From contig JANRJI010000119.1 of assembly GCA_033764055.1 (NCBI GenBank), positions 186,001 to 250,000 of the forward strand: 64,000 bases of DNA. The letters run 5' to 3'. This document shows positions 17,316-26,938 of this stretch, piece after piece. The notes below the pieces were generated by a model, which saw only the letters and a program-made list of their open reading frames with translations, had not been told where the DNA came from and did not search any database. A program made the position numbers and the translations under genes. Origin of the DNA: Ga0077555 sp033764055. GTDB lineage: Bacteria > Pseudomonadota > Alphaproteobacteria > Rhizobiales > Hyphomicrobiaceae. Within the stretch, counting starts at the first letter, position 1. Each line of letters starts with the position of its first letter.

Positions 17316-20225
17316 TCAGCGGCTGGCGTTCAGCGTGCGCGCCACCCGAAAGCCGATCAGGCCGTTCCGGGCACCGTGCTCGTAGCCGGCGCGGTCCGCT
17401 GAGCGAATTTCGGTCGGACCGCTGCTCCACGAGCCGCCGCGAACGACACGTCGCGTGCAAGGCCACCACGTGTGCCGGGCAGCGCCGTCCGTGGCAGCCC
17501 CTTCGTAGCTCGGGACATAGCAGTCCTCGACCCATTCGGCGACGTTGCCATGCATGTGGAGAAGCCCGAAGGCGTTGGCAGGAAACTGTGGAGCCGCTTC
17601 GCTCTTGCCGTCCGCGGCGACGACGACCGTCCGCCCCTCCTCCGCCCAGGACGCGAGGCAGCCGTGGCAGTTCGCATTGCCGGTGCCGACCTCGTCGCCC
17701 CACGGGTATGCGGTGGCGCTCCCTGCTCGGGCGGCATACTCCCACTCCGCCTCCGTCAACAGCCGGTATCGCCGCCCCGTGTACCGCGACAGCCATGCCA
17801 CATAAGTCTGTGCGTCGTCCCAGCTCACACCGATCACGGGTCTTCCCCTGCGCCCCCACAACTGATCCTCGGGCCATCGCTTGCAGCCGCCGTGCGAGAT
17901 GCACGTATCCCACTGGGCGAATGTGACCTCGAACCGGGAGACAGCGAACGGCCGCGCGATCGAGACGGAATGCACGGGCTGCTCGTCCGCATTGACGTCC
18001 GATCCTATCGGCACCGATCCGGCGGGAAGGACGACCATCTCGGGGCATCCCTGGCATTCCGTGAAGCTGTCGCCCGTGGCCAATGCCACCTCTTGGGCAG
18101 GCATCAGGGCTTTGGCTCCCGCGCGGAATGGGCCCGGCATGTAGCTCGGCAGATAGACCGAGTACTTTCCGAACTGTTGCTCGAGATAGCCGCGGTTGAT
18201 CATAGCCGTGATGACGACCGCCACCAGGCCGATCCCGAGCCCGCCGAGAATGACCTGCCGCCGCCGCTGCTGCTTGTTGTCTCGGAGCCGGCATGCGGCG
18301 ATGTAGTCCCGCACCGTCGGCTCGTCGAGGCTGGGTGCGAGGTCGTCACGCTCCCGCAACCGCTCGACAGCCTCGAGCCGCCCGGTCGTATGCGCCAGCC
18401 ACTCGCGCGTGCGGCCGTGCCCGGCCCAGTCCTTTGCCGCGCGTTTCGCGCCTTCGAGCGCGATCATGGCGGCCATATCGTCCCTCAGCCATTGATCGAG
18501 CTGGTCCCACTGGCGCAGCAGCGCCTCGTGCGCGGGCTCGATGGTCGTCTCGCCATCCGCAATGCTGTCGCCGTTGGCCGCCTTGTCCTTCAGCAGCAGC
18601 CGCTGATCGACCAGCAGCTCGACGAGCGGGCGCGCCGCCTCGGGGATCTCCGAGTATCGGGCCACCCGTCGCCGTGGTGTCCGCGTTTCGGGGTCCACGC
18701 TGGCAAGGCGGGGAATGAACGCGCTCTTCAGCAGCGTCAGCCGCTTGTCGTGCTCCTTGGGAATGGTCGGCTTGCCGTTGGCGCTGGCGAGCGCCGCGTC
18801 GACGGCAGCCTTGATGCAGCCGCGAACGCCGCCGAGCCGCTTGTACTCGTCGAGCGTCAGGTCGCCGTCCTGACCGTGCTCGCGGTAGAGCCGCTCGAGG
18901 GTGAACGCCAGCAGCGGCAGCGCGTCCTTGGCACCGCTCGCCTCGATGTCCTTGAGCAGCTCCTCGACGAGCTGCTCCTCGATGTGCAGCTTTGCCCGCC
19001 CGCTCTTGTCCAGGCGCCGGGCCGGGCCCCGGATGATCTCCGCAAACGCGCCCTGCGGCATGGGCGGCAGGCTGAGCGTGTTCTGGTCGAGCCCTTCGAG
19101 CTGCTTGGCCGTTTGCAGGCCTTCATAGCTGTCGGACCGGATCGTGAAAACGACTATGGTCGGTGGCGAGTTGGCAGCCACCAGCTGCCCCAGCAGATGC
19201 AGGAAATTTTGCGCCTCCGCTCGGCCGTCGGCGAGAAACAGCTCCTCCGCCTGGTCGATTGCGAGCACGATGATCGGCTGCTCGCCGGCGCGCGCTCCGA
19301 CCAGCGTCGCCGTTCTGGCCTCGATCAGCTCTGTCAGCAGTGGCGCCAGCGTCCTCGGCCCGCCGCTCACTGCCGCGGTGATATCGGTTCGTGACCTCTG
19401 GAGCTTGGCGTCGGCCACCGCATCGGCGAGACTTCGGACGAGCCCCGTCTCGCCGCTGATGACTGCGCGCTCGGGCCGGATCACCGGCAGCACGAGGAAC
19501 CGGTGCTCCTCGCGCGCCAGCCGCGGCACCAATCCGGCCCGCATGAACGACGATTTGCCGGCACCCGACGCACCGAGCACGATCAGCAGCGCCGACCCGT
19601 CTTTGCTGCGGAGCGTTCGGATGGCGTCGAGCCCACGGTCGATCCACCCGTCACGGCCGAAGAAGATGCCGGCGTCATCGTGATCGAGCGCTTTCAGCCC
19701 GCGATAGGGCGCCCGGCTCGGGTCGGCGGTTGGCGGCCACTCGAAGTAGGTCGGGTCGAGCCCGGCATCAACCAGGCCGATCCTCAGCCGACTCAACCCC
19801 TCGCTGGCGAAGGCGACCGCCGCCTTCCGGTCGCCACCTGGCAGCGTGACGGTGACGACCTTGTCGCGGAGGCCGTCGATGAGGCTGGTCACCTGCCACT
19901 CGGACCTCATCTCTTCGGGAACGTCGGTCAATGGTGTCGCATCGATCACCACCGGCACGAGGCGCTTGTCGAGCTTCAGTGCCAGCTCCATCTCTGCCCG
20001 GCACCACTCGGATGCGAGCCAGTTCGCCGAGAGCAGGAAGATCACCACCTTGCAGCGCTCGGCTGCCTTGTTGAGCTCCTCCTCCCACCGCTGTCCGGCC
20101 TTGATCCCGCGCTCCGGGTCGACATCGACGAAGACATCGTCCCACCCATGGCTGAGCAGCCAGTCGCGCAGTGCGATGGCCTCGGCCGTGTCGATGCTGG
20201 AATGACTGAGGAAAATGCGCGCCAA
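17316..20225 (-). CDS. TIR-STAND NTPase-TM-FGE/lectin-fold receptor-like protein (DGR-less paralog)
   Basis: A 969-residue multidomain protein. Residues 1-150 form a TIR domain (IFLSHSSIDTAEA, candidate NADase glutamate E78 in EWCRAE). At 185-650 is a STAND-type P-loop NTPase with Walker A GASGAGKSS (218-226), Walker B VLAIDQAEELF and winged-helix-like segments. One transmembrane helix, preceded by QQRRRQ, lies near 672-690. From about 735 to the end is a formylglycine-generating-enzyme/C-type-lectin fold with EAEWEYAARAG, HMHGNVAEW, RVVRGGSW and IGFRVARTL. Eight cysteines in four close groups suggest disulfides and an exported C-terminus. The order is the same as in the protein at 50932, and the ends align without gaps, but its 3' DNA differs from the template repeat at many non-adenine sites. 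It is not a current DGR target. Confidence 0.9.
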   Translation of the reverse strand: MARIFLSHSSIDTAEAIALRDWLLSHGWDDVFVDVDPERGIKAGQRWEEELNKAAERCKVVIFLLSANWLASEWCRAEMELALKLDKRLVPVVIDATPLTDVPEEMRSEWQVTSLIDGLRDKVVTVTLPGGDRKAAVAFASEGLSRLRIGLVDAGLDPTYFEWPPTADPSRAPYRGLKALDHDDAGIFFGRDGWIDRGLDAIRTLRSKDGSALLIVLGASGAGKSSFMRAGLVPRLAREEHRFLVLPVIRPERAVISGETGLVRSLADAVADAKLQRSRTDITAAVSGGPRTLAPLLTELIEARTATLVGARAGEQPIIVLAIDQAEELFLADGRAEAQNFLHLLGQLVAANSPPTIVVFTIRSDSYEGLQTAKQLEGLDQNTLSLPPMPQGAFAEIIRGPARRLDKSGRAKLHIEEQLVEELLKDIEASGAKDALPLLAFTLERLYREHGQDGDLTLDEYKRLGGVRGCIKAAVDAALASANGKPTIPKEHDKRLTLLKSAFIPRLASVDPETRTPRRRVARYSEIPEAARPLVELLVDQRLLLKDKAANGDSIADGETTIEPAHEALLRQWDQLDQWLRDDMAAMIALEGAKRAAKDWAGHGRTREWLAHTTGRLEAVERLRERDDLAPSLDEPTVRDYIAACRLRDNKQQRRRQVILGGLGIGLVAVVITAMINRGYLEQQFGKYSVYLPSYMPGPFRAGAKALMPAQEVALATGDSFTECQGCPEMVVLPAGSVPIGSDVNADEQPVHSVSIARPFAVSRFEVTFAQWDTCISHGGCKRWPEDQLWGRRGRPVIGVSWDDAQTYVAWLSRYTGRRYRLLTEAEWEYAARAGSATAYPWGDEVGTGNANCHGCLASWAEEGRTVVVAADGKSEAAPQFPANAFGLLHMHGNVAEWVEDCYVPSYEGAATDGAARHTWWPCTRRVVRGGSWSSGPTEIRSADRAGYEHGARNGLIGFRVARTLNASR

Positions 20226-20463
20226 AAATGCCCCCGCGAAAGCCCGGCATTCCGCTGCTGGTGGAGCAGCACGTCCACCTCTCCAGCCCTACCGCCACGA
20301 GCTGCAGAGGGCGGACAATATCGTCCGCTGGGCAGCCGGTCGACAGGCTGCTGTGCTTCTGGCACGTCGACATCTCGATAGCCTGCGAGCGCCTCGCGAG
20401 GTTGCCCTCGAGGCTGCGCAGTGCGCTACTGTCGTGAACGAAAGGCTCGAGCGGGAGAGCATC

Positions 20464-21333
20464 ATGAGCGCAATCGACCGACCGTCCGTGATCGGCGTCC
20501 TTGGACTGGGTGCGATGGGCGCTGGCGTAGCCGGCGACCTCAAATCCTCGGGCCTCGATGTCGTCTCCACCGCTGCCGGCCGGTCGGGCCGCAGCCGCGA
20601 GCGTGCCGAAAGGGCCGGTGTCCGTCTTCTGGAGAGCCTCGACGCCGTCGTTGCCGCGGCCGACACGTTTCTTTCGATCGTGCCCGCCGATCAGGCCGAG
20701 CCGCTGGCACAGGCCGTTGCTGCGGCCCTCCGCGGCAAGCGCCTCCACTTCGTCGACTGCAACTCGATCACGCCGAGCAAGGCGGCTCGCATCGCCGCCA
20801 CGGTCCAGGCGGCTGGTGCAACCGTCTCCGATGGCGGCATCATCGGCCCGCCTCCCGGCGGAAAGGTCAAGACCCGCCTATACGTTTCGGGGCCCCACGC
20901 CGACGTGCTCGCCTCGCTTTCGTCCGAGCGCATGCCCGTGATCCGGCTCGGTGACAGCCTCACTCAGGCGACCGAGATGAAAGTGCTGTTCTCCGCAGCC
21001 AACAAGGGCACGGCCGCGCTGCTGGCCAATATCATGGCCGCTGCGGCCAAGGCTGGCCTCTTGGACCGTGTCATGGGCGAGCTCGACGACGTGCGCCCAG
21101 GCTTGCTCACCGCATTGCGGTCGTCAGCCCCAGATCTCGACGACAAGGCCGCGCGCTGGGCCATCGAGATGGACGACATTGCGGAGGGCCTGGCCGACCT
21201 CGGCGCTCACGACGGCTATCATCGTGCCGCTGGGGATGGCTACCGCCGTCTCGCCGCGAACCTGCCCGATACCCCCGGCGCGACCGCGCTCGAGCGGGTG
21301 CTGGCCGCCTGGGTTGGCCGCAAGCACGAATGA
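20464..21333 (+). CDS. NAD(P)-dependent oxidoreductase, phosphogluconate dehydrogenase-like
   Basis: A 289-residue dehydrogenase. The N-terminal Rossmann domain has IGVLGLGAMGAG (GxGxxG at 14-19) and the linker region VDCNSITPSKA. The loop SDGGIIGPPPGGK replaces the usual DAPVSGG substrate loop. The C-terminal part, with MKVLFSAANKGTAALLANIMAAA, matches the DUF1932-type helical domain found in this subgroup. The substrate is an unknown hydroxyacid. GGAGAG precedes the ATG at 20464, while the open frame upstream to 20215 lacks family similarity. It is divergent from the TIR-STAND gene and followed by an FAD oxidase-type gene that may share its pathway. Confidence 0.87.
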   Translation: MSAIDRPSVIGVLGLGAMGAGVAGDLKSSGLDVVSTAAGRSGRSRERAERAGVRLLESLDAVVAAADTFLSIVPADQAEPLAQAVAAALRGKRLHFVDCNSITPSKAARIAATVQAAGATVSDGGIIGPPPGGKVKTRLYVSGPHADVLASLSSERMPVIRLGDSLTQATEMKVLFSAANKGTAALLANIMAAAAKAGLLDRVMGELDDVRPGLLTALRSSAPDLDDKAARWAIEMDDIAEGLADLGAHDGYHRAAGDGYRRLAANLPDTPGATALERVLAAWVGRKHE

Positions 21334-21535
21334 TGCCTGTCGCGCCCTGCGGGCAGACCGTCGCACGGCCGTTGCCCGGATCCGCACGTTGGTGGCCGGT
21401 CACGCTGGCGTGAGCTGAGACGATCGTGCCCTTGCGGACGCCGGCACCTTGCCCTCACTCTGCCGTCGCTCGGGCCATGGCCCGCCCAGGAGTGTCCGGC
21501 CCACGTCCGTGCGCCCAACTGTCGTGAGACCCTGC

Positions 21536-22948
21536 ATGAACCTGCACGAGGCTTTGGCCGACGTCGTCGGTCCCTCCGCCTGCCTGACCACCGCCGATGA
21601 TGTCGCCCCCTATGCCGTCGACTGGCGGGGTGCCTACAAGGGCACGCCGGCCGCGGTCGTGAAGCCGGCAAGCACTGCCGAGGTTGCCGAGGTCGTTCGC
21701 CGCTGCGCCGGCGAGGGCCTTTCCATCGTCCCTGCTGGCGGCCGCACGGGCCTTTGCGGTGGCGCTGTCGCCCCGGCCAATGGTCCGCCCTCCATTGTCC
21801 TCTCGATGGAGCGGATGAACCGGATCCGCTCCCTGGATGTCCGCGATTTCTCGATCGTCGCCGAGGCTGGCTGTGTCGTGCAGAACGTGCAGCAGGCCGC
21901 TGCCGACGCGGGCCGCCTCTTCCCCATCCAGTGGGGGGCCCAGGGCACCGCTCAGATCGGCGGCATGCTGTCGACCAATGCTGGCGGCATCCGCACTCTG
22001 CGCTGGGGCAACGCTCGTGAGCTGGTCCTCGGCCTCGAGGTCGTGCTGCCGGACGGCCGGATCCTCGACGACTTGCGCCGTATCCGGAAGGACAACAGCG
22101 GCTACGCGCTGCGTCATCTGTTCATTGGCGGCGAGGGCACGCTCGGCATCATCACGGCCGCCGCCATGCGCCTCCAGCCCGCGATCAAGCGCATGGAGAC
22201 CGCCTTCGTCGCCGTGCCCAGCCCCGATGCCGCGCTGTCCCTCTATGGCCGCATGCAGGCCAGCGGCGCCGACGTCATCGCCTTCGAGCTCTGCGGGCGC
22301 TACTGCATGGAGATCGCCGCCCGTCACGGCGTCGGACTGCGCATTCCGCTGCCGATCGAGAGCCCTTGGTTCGTCATGGTCGAGATCGCCGCGGCTCACG
22401 CGAGCGTGCCCTTGCGCGAGATGCTCGAGCAGACGTTGGCCGACGCGATGGACGCCGGCGAGGTGACCGACGCGTCGCTGGCCGAGAGCGAGGCCCAACG
22501 TCTCGGCATCTGGAAGATCCGCGAGGACTTCCCCGAATGCGCGCGCAAAAGCGGTCCGTCAGTCAACACCGATACGGCCGTCCCCGTATCGGCCGTGCCC
22601 GAGTTCCTGGGCCGCGCCGAGCGCGAGATGAAGGCCCGCTGGCCCGCAGCCCGCATGGTCGCGATTGGCCATCTCGGCGACGGCAACATTCATGTCTCGC
22701 TGCACGCACCGGCGGATTGGGCGGGCGACCGGGCCGCCTGGATGTCGGTGGCCCGCGATGCCGAGCCGCTCGTCAACGAGATCGCCGTGTCCCTCGGTGG
22801 CAGCTTCTCGGCCGAGCACGGCATTGGGCAGTCGAAACGTCACGCCATGGCCACGCACAAGAGCCCTATCGCGCTCGACGTGATGCGCCAGATCAAGGCG
22901 ACGTTCGATCCCCACGGCCGCATGAACCCAGGCAAGGTGCTGCCGTAG
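21536..22948 (+). CDS. FAD-binding oxidoreductase, D-2-hydroxyacid dehydrogenase (GlcD/D2HGDH) type
   Basis: A 470-residue flavoprotein of the VAO/PCMH class. The FAD domain contains VPAGGRTGLCGGAV and GWGAQGT-type loops, with GGMLSTNAGGIRTLRWGNA. The cap domain ends in AIGHLGDGNIHVSLH (metal and substrate histidines) and FSAEHGIGQSKR. These are the signatures of D-lactate, glycolate and D-2-hydroxyglutarate dehydrogenases, which pass electrons to ETF or quinone. No glcE or glcF subunits are adjacent, favouring a stand-alone D2HGDH-like enzyme. The ATG at 21536 (MNLHEALADVVG) matches the family N-terminus. Confidence 0.9.
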   Translation: MNLHEALADVVGPSACLTTADDVAPYAVDWRGAYKGTPAAVVKPASTAEVAEVVRRCAGEGLSIVPAGGRTGLCGGAVAPANGPPSIVLSMERMNRIRSLDVRDFSIVAEAGCVVQNVQQAAADAGRLFPIQWGAQGTAQIGGMLSTNAGGIRTLRWGNARELVLGLEVVLPDGRILDDLRRIRKDNSGYALRHLFIGGEGTLGIITAAAMRLQPAIKRMETAFVAVPSPDAALSLYGRMQASGADVIAFELCGRYCMEIAARHGVGLRIPLPIESPWFVMVEIAAAHASVPLREMLEQTLADAMDAGEVTDASLAESEAQRLGIWKIREDFPECARKSGPSVNTDTAVPVSAVPEFLGRAEREMKARWPAARMVAIGHLGDGNIHVSLHAPADWAGDRAAWMSVARDAEPLVNEIAVSLGGSFSAEHGIGQSKRHAMATHKSPIALDVMRQIKATFDPHGRMNPGKVLP

Positions 22949-22977
22949 CCTCGCCGGTCTCGACGGCTGATCGCACG

Positions 22978-23520
22978 CTATGCGCTGGAGAGAATCGCGT
23001 AGAGCGCTGCCCCCACGAGTGTCGCGAGGCTGAAACCGGTGGCGAGCCCAGGCCACGGGCTCGGCCTCGGCGCTGGTGTCAGCGCCCACGATCCGTTCTG
23101 CTCGGCCAGCGCGCGCTCGATGATCATCGGCGGTCGATCGTCGTGGTCGTCCGCCGGTGTCGGTGTGTGCACCTGAGAGATCTCGGTGCGGGTCGGCTCG
23201 TGCGGGTTGCCGACTTTAGCCAGTGCACGGACGATCTCCTCGGTCGTCATCACCGGCATGGGCGGCGGTGGCTCGTGAGCGACCGGGGGCAGCGGCGGTG
23301 GCACCGCCGATCGGAGCTCTGGGGCAATCTCGGGCTCGTTGGGCGAGAGGCTCCGCAATGGCCGAGGCGGCGGGGGAATGGGTTGTGCGGGCCCGAGGTC
23401 AGCAAGGGCCTGCTGCAGGCCACGAGCCGAATCGGCCTCGGACTCGAGGTGCCGGAAGGCAACCACGGACTCGGCGCCTGCCGGCCAGCCGGCCGTTTCG
23501 ATCACAATGGGACGCGACAT
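22978..23520 (-). CDS. Proline-rich tail-anchored membrane protein, unknown
   Basis: A 180-residue protein starting MSRPIVIETAGWPAG at 23520. The middle (about 60-105) is proline-rich. The last 25 residues form one hydrophobic helix (LATGFSLATLVGAALYAIL) ending at the C-terminus, so the protein is probably tail-anchored with most of its mass in the cytoplasm. No domain is recognised. It is convergent with the oxidoreductase at 21536 and divergent from the gene at 23726. Codon usage in the frame looks genuine, but function is open. Confidence 0.65.
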   Translation of the reverse strand: MSRPIVIETAGWPAGAESVVAFRHLESEADSARGLQQALADLGPAQPIPPPPRPLRSLSPNEPEIAPELRSAVPPPLPPVAHEPPPPMPVMTTEEIVRALAKVGNPHEPTRTEISQVHTPTPADDHDDRPPMIIERALAEQNGSWALTPAPRPSPWPGLATGFSLATLVGAALYAILSSA

Positions 23521-23725
23521 ACGATAGTTCCTACGCGACAACCCGGAACTCGCGGGCTCTGCAGTGTAGGCGACGCCACCAGCGTGGCCAAATTGAGATT
23601 GGCCCTGGATTGCCCTGGAATGACGCGGACCGCCAGCGCCGCACGATTGGCCGCACGAGCCGAGCCGCTTGCCACAGCCCTCACTTTCGGCTCGCATGGG
23701 TTCCGGACAGTCGAGAGGGCCCACG

Positions 23726-24544
23726 ATGAAGCAGATCGATGACTTCCGCGCCGAGGTTGCCGACCTCTCCGCGGTGCTCGCGCCCCTGAGCCCGGCCGGA
23801 TGGGAGACGGTGACGCAATTCAAGGGCTACACCATCAACGACGTGGTTCGCCATCTCCACCAGGGCGACCAGCTCGCGCTGACCAGCGCCGAGAGGCCCG
23901 ACAAATTCGGGGAGGTGCTCGAGCGGCGTCGGCAGCAGCGCAAGGAAGGCCTGACCCCGCGCGACGACGCCCGCCGCGAGTACGGACACTTGGCCGGCCC
24001 TGCCTTGCTCGAGGTCTGGCGCGACACGGCGGAGCGGCTGTGCACGACGCTGTCAGCGCTGGGTCCCGATGCCCGCCTGAAGTGGGCTGGACCCGATATG
24101 GGTGTCCGCATGTTCACCACCGCACGCCAGATGGAGGTCTGGGCTCACGGCCAGGAGATCCACGATATCCTTGGGCTGGACAGGGCGCCGACCGAGAGGC
24201 TCGAGAATATCGCCGTCATCGGCGTTCGGACGTTCGGCTGGACGTTCGTGAACCGTGGGCTGCCGGTCCCGTCCGATGGACCGCCACATGTTCGTCTGAC
24301 GTCGCCATCGGGCGCAGCCTGGCAGTGGCACGTGGGTTCGACCGCCGGCCATGTCACTGGCACAGCACTCGATTTCTGTCAGACGGTGACGCAGGTTCGC
24401 AACGTGGCCGATACGGGTTTGCAGGTGGCGGGCGATAGCGCCGAGCGTTGGATGGCAATTGCCCAGTGCTTTGCCGGCGCTCCGAATGATCCGCCCGCGA
24501 AGGGGACGAGACGAAAGGTGATCAATGCTCAGGGGCGGCCATAA
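23726..24544 (+). CDS. DinB-like maleylpyruvate-isomerase family protein (TIGR03084-like)
   Basis: A 272-residue protein. The N-terminal four-helix region reads TQFKGYTINDVVRHLHQGD, with an HLH metal site, and the central helix has ARQMEVWAHGQEIHDIL, whose further histidines complete a DinB-type metal site. The C-terminal part is beta-rich. This arrangement is that of the mycothiol-dependent maleylpyruvate isomerase superfamily and its TIGR03084 branch. Proteobacteria do not make mycothiol, so the thiol or substrate is unknown. The start at 23726 follows GAGAGGG by about eight bases. Confidence 0.8.
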   Translation: MKQIDDFRAEVADLSAVLAPLSPAGWETVTQFKGYTINDVVRHLHQGDQLALTSAERPDKFGEVLERRRQQRKEGLTPRDDARREYGHLAGPALLEVWRDTAERLCTTLSALGPDARLKWAGPDMGVRMFTTARQMEVWAHGQEIHDILGLDRAPTERLENIAVIGVRTFGWTFVNRGLPVPSDGPPHVRLTSPSGAAWQWHVGSTAGHVTGTALDFCQTVTQVRNVADTGLQVAGDSAERWMAIAQCFAGAPNDPPAKGTRRKVINAQGRP

Positions 24545-24718
24545 ACGCCGCATTGACCGTGCCGATCGGGAGAGATCGACCGGCATAGTGACTTTACAGG
24601 ATGTTTCCACCGAGCTGTGAGGATGCAGGCATTGAGGTCCTGAGTAGGAGCAATGCATGCAGCCGGGTGAGCAGCACCGCCTGTTGAGGATCAATCTTGT
24701 CGGCCCGAAGGCGAGGCC

Positions 24719-26761
24719 TCATGCCGCGGTCACCTCGACGCCGACATCGTTGTAGCAGGCGCCTTTGGCGAGATCCGCGCGCTTTTCCGCCGAGACCAGC
24801 GCGCTGATCGTCTGGCCGGTCCGGCTGGTCGCGATCCAGGCGCCCTTCTCCGAGGCCACGACGCCCGGCGGCACCGCGTCGGTGATCACAAGTGGCAGAA
24901 TGACCTCGCCGAGATCGTTGTAGACCCGCACTTGCGTCACGCCTTCGAGGTTGCGCGCGGCGGCATCCTTCGGATTGATCATCAGTGGTGGCGCCTCGTC
25001 GCGATGGCCGCCGGCGCCGAGCAACGTCGACGACACACGAGCGTCGGAAGCGGGCGAGATCAGCATCAGCGGATACATGTCGTCGCGCGGACGGAAAGCC
25101 GGCAGCCGTGCGCTCGCGCCCCAGCGACCGGCGAGCACGTCCGAGGCGAGCTCGACCTTGCCCGATGGCGTCGCCGGCTTGTGCGTGTCGTAGAGCGCCA
25201 GCGGCCGGCCGTCGGCGGCGGTCATTCGCAGCGCTTCACGCGTCGAGAGTGTGCTCGGCAGCCGTCCCTTCAGTGCGGGATGTGCGCCATCCAACGCATC
25301 GTCCATCAGCTCCCGGTCGCTGGCCTTGAAGCATGGCTCATCGAAGCCGAAGCGGGCTGCGAGACGCCGGAATATCTCCGTATTCGGAAGCGCCTGACCC
25401 ACCGGCGGAATAGCACCCTCCGCCCGCTGCAGCCAGTGATGGCCGTAGGCGGCGTAGATGTCGTCCTGCTCGAAGTGCGTGGCCGCCGGCAGCACGACGT
25501 CACACAGCGCCATGCTCTCCGTGTTGGCAATCTCGATGCCGACCAGGAACACATCCTCGCGCATCAGCCCGCGCCGCATGCGGTTCTGGTCCGCATGCAC
25601 GACGAGCGGATTGTGATTATAGATGAACACTGCGCGCAACGGCGGATCGATGTCGTCGGCCGCGAGATGCCGGCCAACGTCCATGATGTCCAGTGTCCGC
25701 GCTGGACCCGGCATCAGATCGGGCCGCGTGAGCTTCGCCGGCGTCTTCGGAAATGCATTGCCGGCGCCGAGCACGAGGCCATTCCTGGCGTCCAGCTTGC
25801 CGAGCAATGCCGGCAGGGCGATCGCCGCACGGATGCCGCTGCCGCCGTTCCGGCCGCGCTCCAGGCCATTGCCGGGCGCCATCACCAGCGGATCGGCCGC
25901 AGCCATCCATCGTGCGAGCGTGCGGATGTCCTCTCCCTCGAGGCCGCAGACCTCGGCGGCCGACTCGACTGGCCAGGCTCGGGCGGCCGCCATGTACTCG
26001 TCGTAGCCGTGCAAGTTCGCAGCGATGAAGGCCTTGTCGTGTGCGTCCAGTCGCTCGAGCTCGGCCGCCAGCGCAAAGCCGAGCACGACGTCGGTCCCCG
26101 GTCGCAGTGCCAGATGCAGATCCGCCTGCTCGGCGATCTTCACGCGGAGGGGATCGATGACCACCAGCTTGCCGCCTTGGCGCATCGCCTGGCGCACGTT
26201 GCGGACGAGATGCAGATTCGCGACGGTGGCGTTGTTGCCCCAGACGATGTTGAGCTTGGCCTCGGCCGCCGCCTCCGGGCCGATGCCAGGCACGAGGCCA
26301 TAGGTCCCGGCCCAGGCCTCGCTGCGCACCGCGCCGCACATGGACCTCCGGTAGAGCTGCGAGGCACCGAGCTTGTGAAAGAACCTGAGCGACATGCTGT
26401 CCATCGCCAGCATGCCGTGGGGCCCCGCGTAGTTCAACGGCATCACGGCTTCCCGCCCGTGCCGCGCAATCACCGCCGAGACGCGCTCGTGAATGATGTC
26501 GAGCGCCGCCTCCCACGAGATCTGCTCGAATTCGCCTGAGCCCTTGGGACCGGTCCGGCGCATGGGATGGGTAAGCCGCTGAGGACCGTGCACGAAGTCC
26601 GCCGAATGATGCGCCACCTTGTTGCAGATGGCCCCGGCCGTCAGCGGCAGTGCCTCGGACCCGCGCACCTTGACGATGCGGTCGCCGTCCACCGTCACCG
26701 TGAGACTGCAGGTGTCCGGGCAGTCGAGCGTGCAGACGCTCGGGCGCTCTTCGAGGGTCAT
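24719..26761 (-). CDS. Molybdopterin-dependent oxidoreductase with N-terminal 4Fe-4S motif
   Basis: A 680-residue member of the DMSO reductase/formate dehydrogenase superfamily. The N-terminal cluster ligands are C10, C14, C18 and C46 (CTLDCPDTC...AICNKV). Further blocks are the molybdopterin segment SMCGAVRSEAWAGTYG, FIYNHNPLVVHADQN, and a C-terminal beta-barrel domain with LMINPKDAAARNL and VRVYNDLGEV. It binds bis-MGD. No residue can be assigned as the Mo ligand with confidence. It has no Tat signal and no partner subunits nearby, so it is a cytoplasmic single-subunit enzyme of the anaerobic-dehydrogenase class. AGGAGG lies six bases before the ATG at 26761, making this start better than the frame opening at 26782. 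Confidence 0.9.
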   Translation of the reverse strand: MTLEERPSVCTLDCPDTCSLTVTVDGDRIVKVRGSEALPLTAGAICNKVAHHSADFVHGPQRLTHPMRRTGPKGSGEFEQISWEAALDIIHERVSAVIARHGREAVMPLNYAGPHGMLAMDSMSLRFFHKLGASQLYRRSMCGAVRSEAWAGTYGLVPGIGPEAAAEAKLNIVWGNNATVANLHLVRNVRQAMRQGGKLVVIDPLRVKIAEQADLHLALRPGTDVVLGFALAAELERLDAHDKAFIAANLHGYDEYMAAARAWPVESAAEVCGLEGEDIRTLARWMAAADPLVMAPGNGLERGRNGGSGIRAAIALPALLGKLDARNGLVLGAGNAFPKTPAKLTRPDLMPGPARTLDIMDVGRHLAADDIDPPLRAVFIYNHNPLVVHADQNRMRRGLMREDVFLVGIEIANTESMALCDVVLPAATHFEQDDIYAAYGHHWLQRAEGAIPPVGQALPNTEIFRRLAARFGFDEPCFKASDRELMDDALDGAHPALKGRLPSTLSTREALRMTAADGRPLALYDTHKPATPSGKVELASDVLAGRWGASARLPAFRPRDDMYPLMLISPASDARVSSTLLGAGGHRDEAPPLMINPKDAAARNLEGVTQVRVYNDLGEVILPLVITDAVPPGVVASEKGAWIATSRTGQTISALVSAEKRADLAKGACYNDVGVEVTAA

Positions 26762-26938
26762 CGGGGCCTCCTGGCTCGGCAAGTGTCGCAGGATGCCGCA
26801 TCATAAGGCTTCGCTGCCGGTTTGTCGTCCCGAGGCGCACGACACCCGAGGCGCACGATGCAGCACCATCGCCGGGATGCCCGAAGCGGACTTGGCCTTG
26901 CTTCCAGAGGGCAGCTTGAATTTAGAAGGCGGCTCCGC

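Noticed and set aside
17316..17460. The C-terminal segment of the 17316-20225 protein as a second variable repeat
   Set aside because: Its DNA differs from the template repeat at many non-adenine positions, so it cannot have been rewritten by this DGR recently.
17472..19394. A 640-codon forward frame
   Set aside because: It is the antisense shadow of the TIR-STAND gene. It is arginine- and leucine-rich with no domain, and the reverse strand is plainly the real gene.
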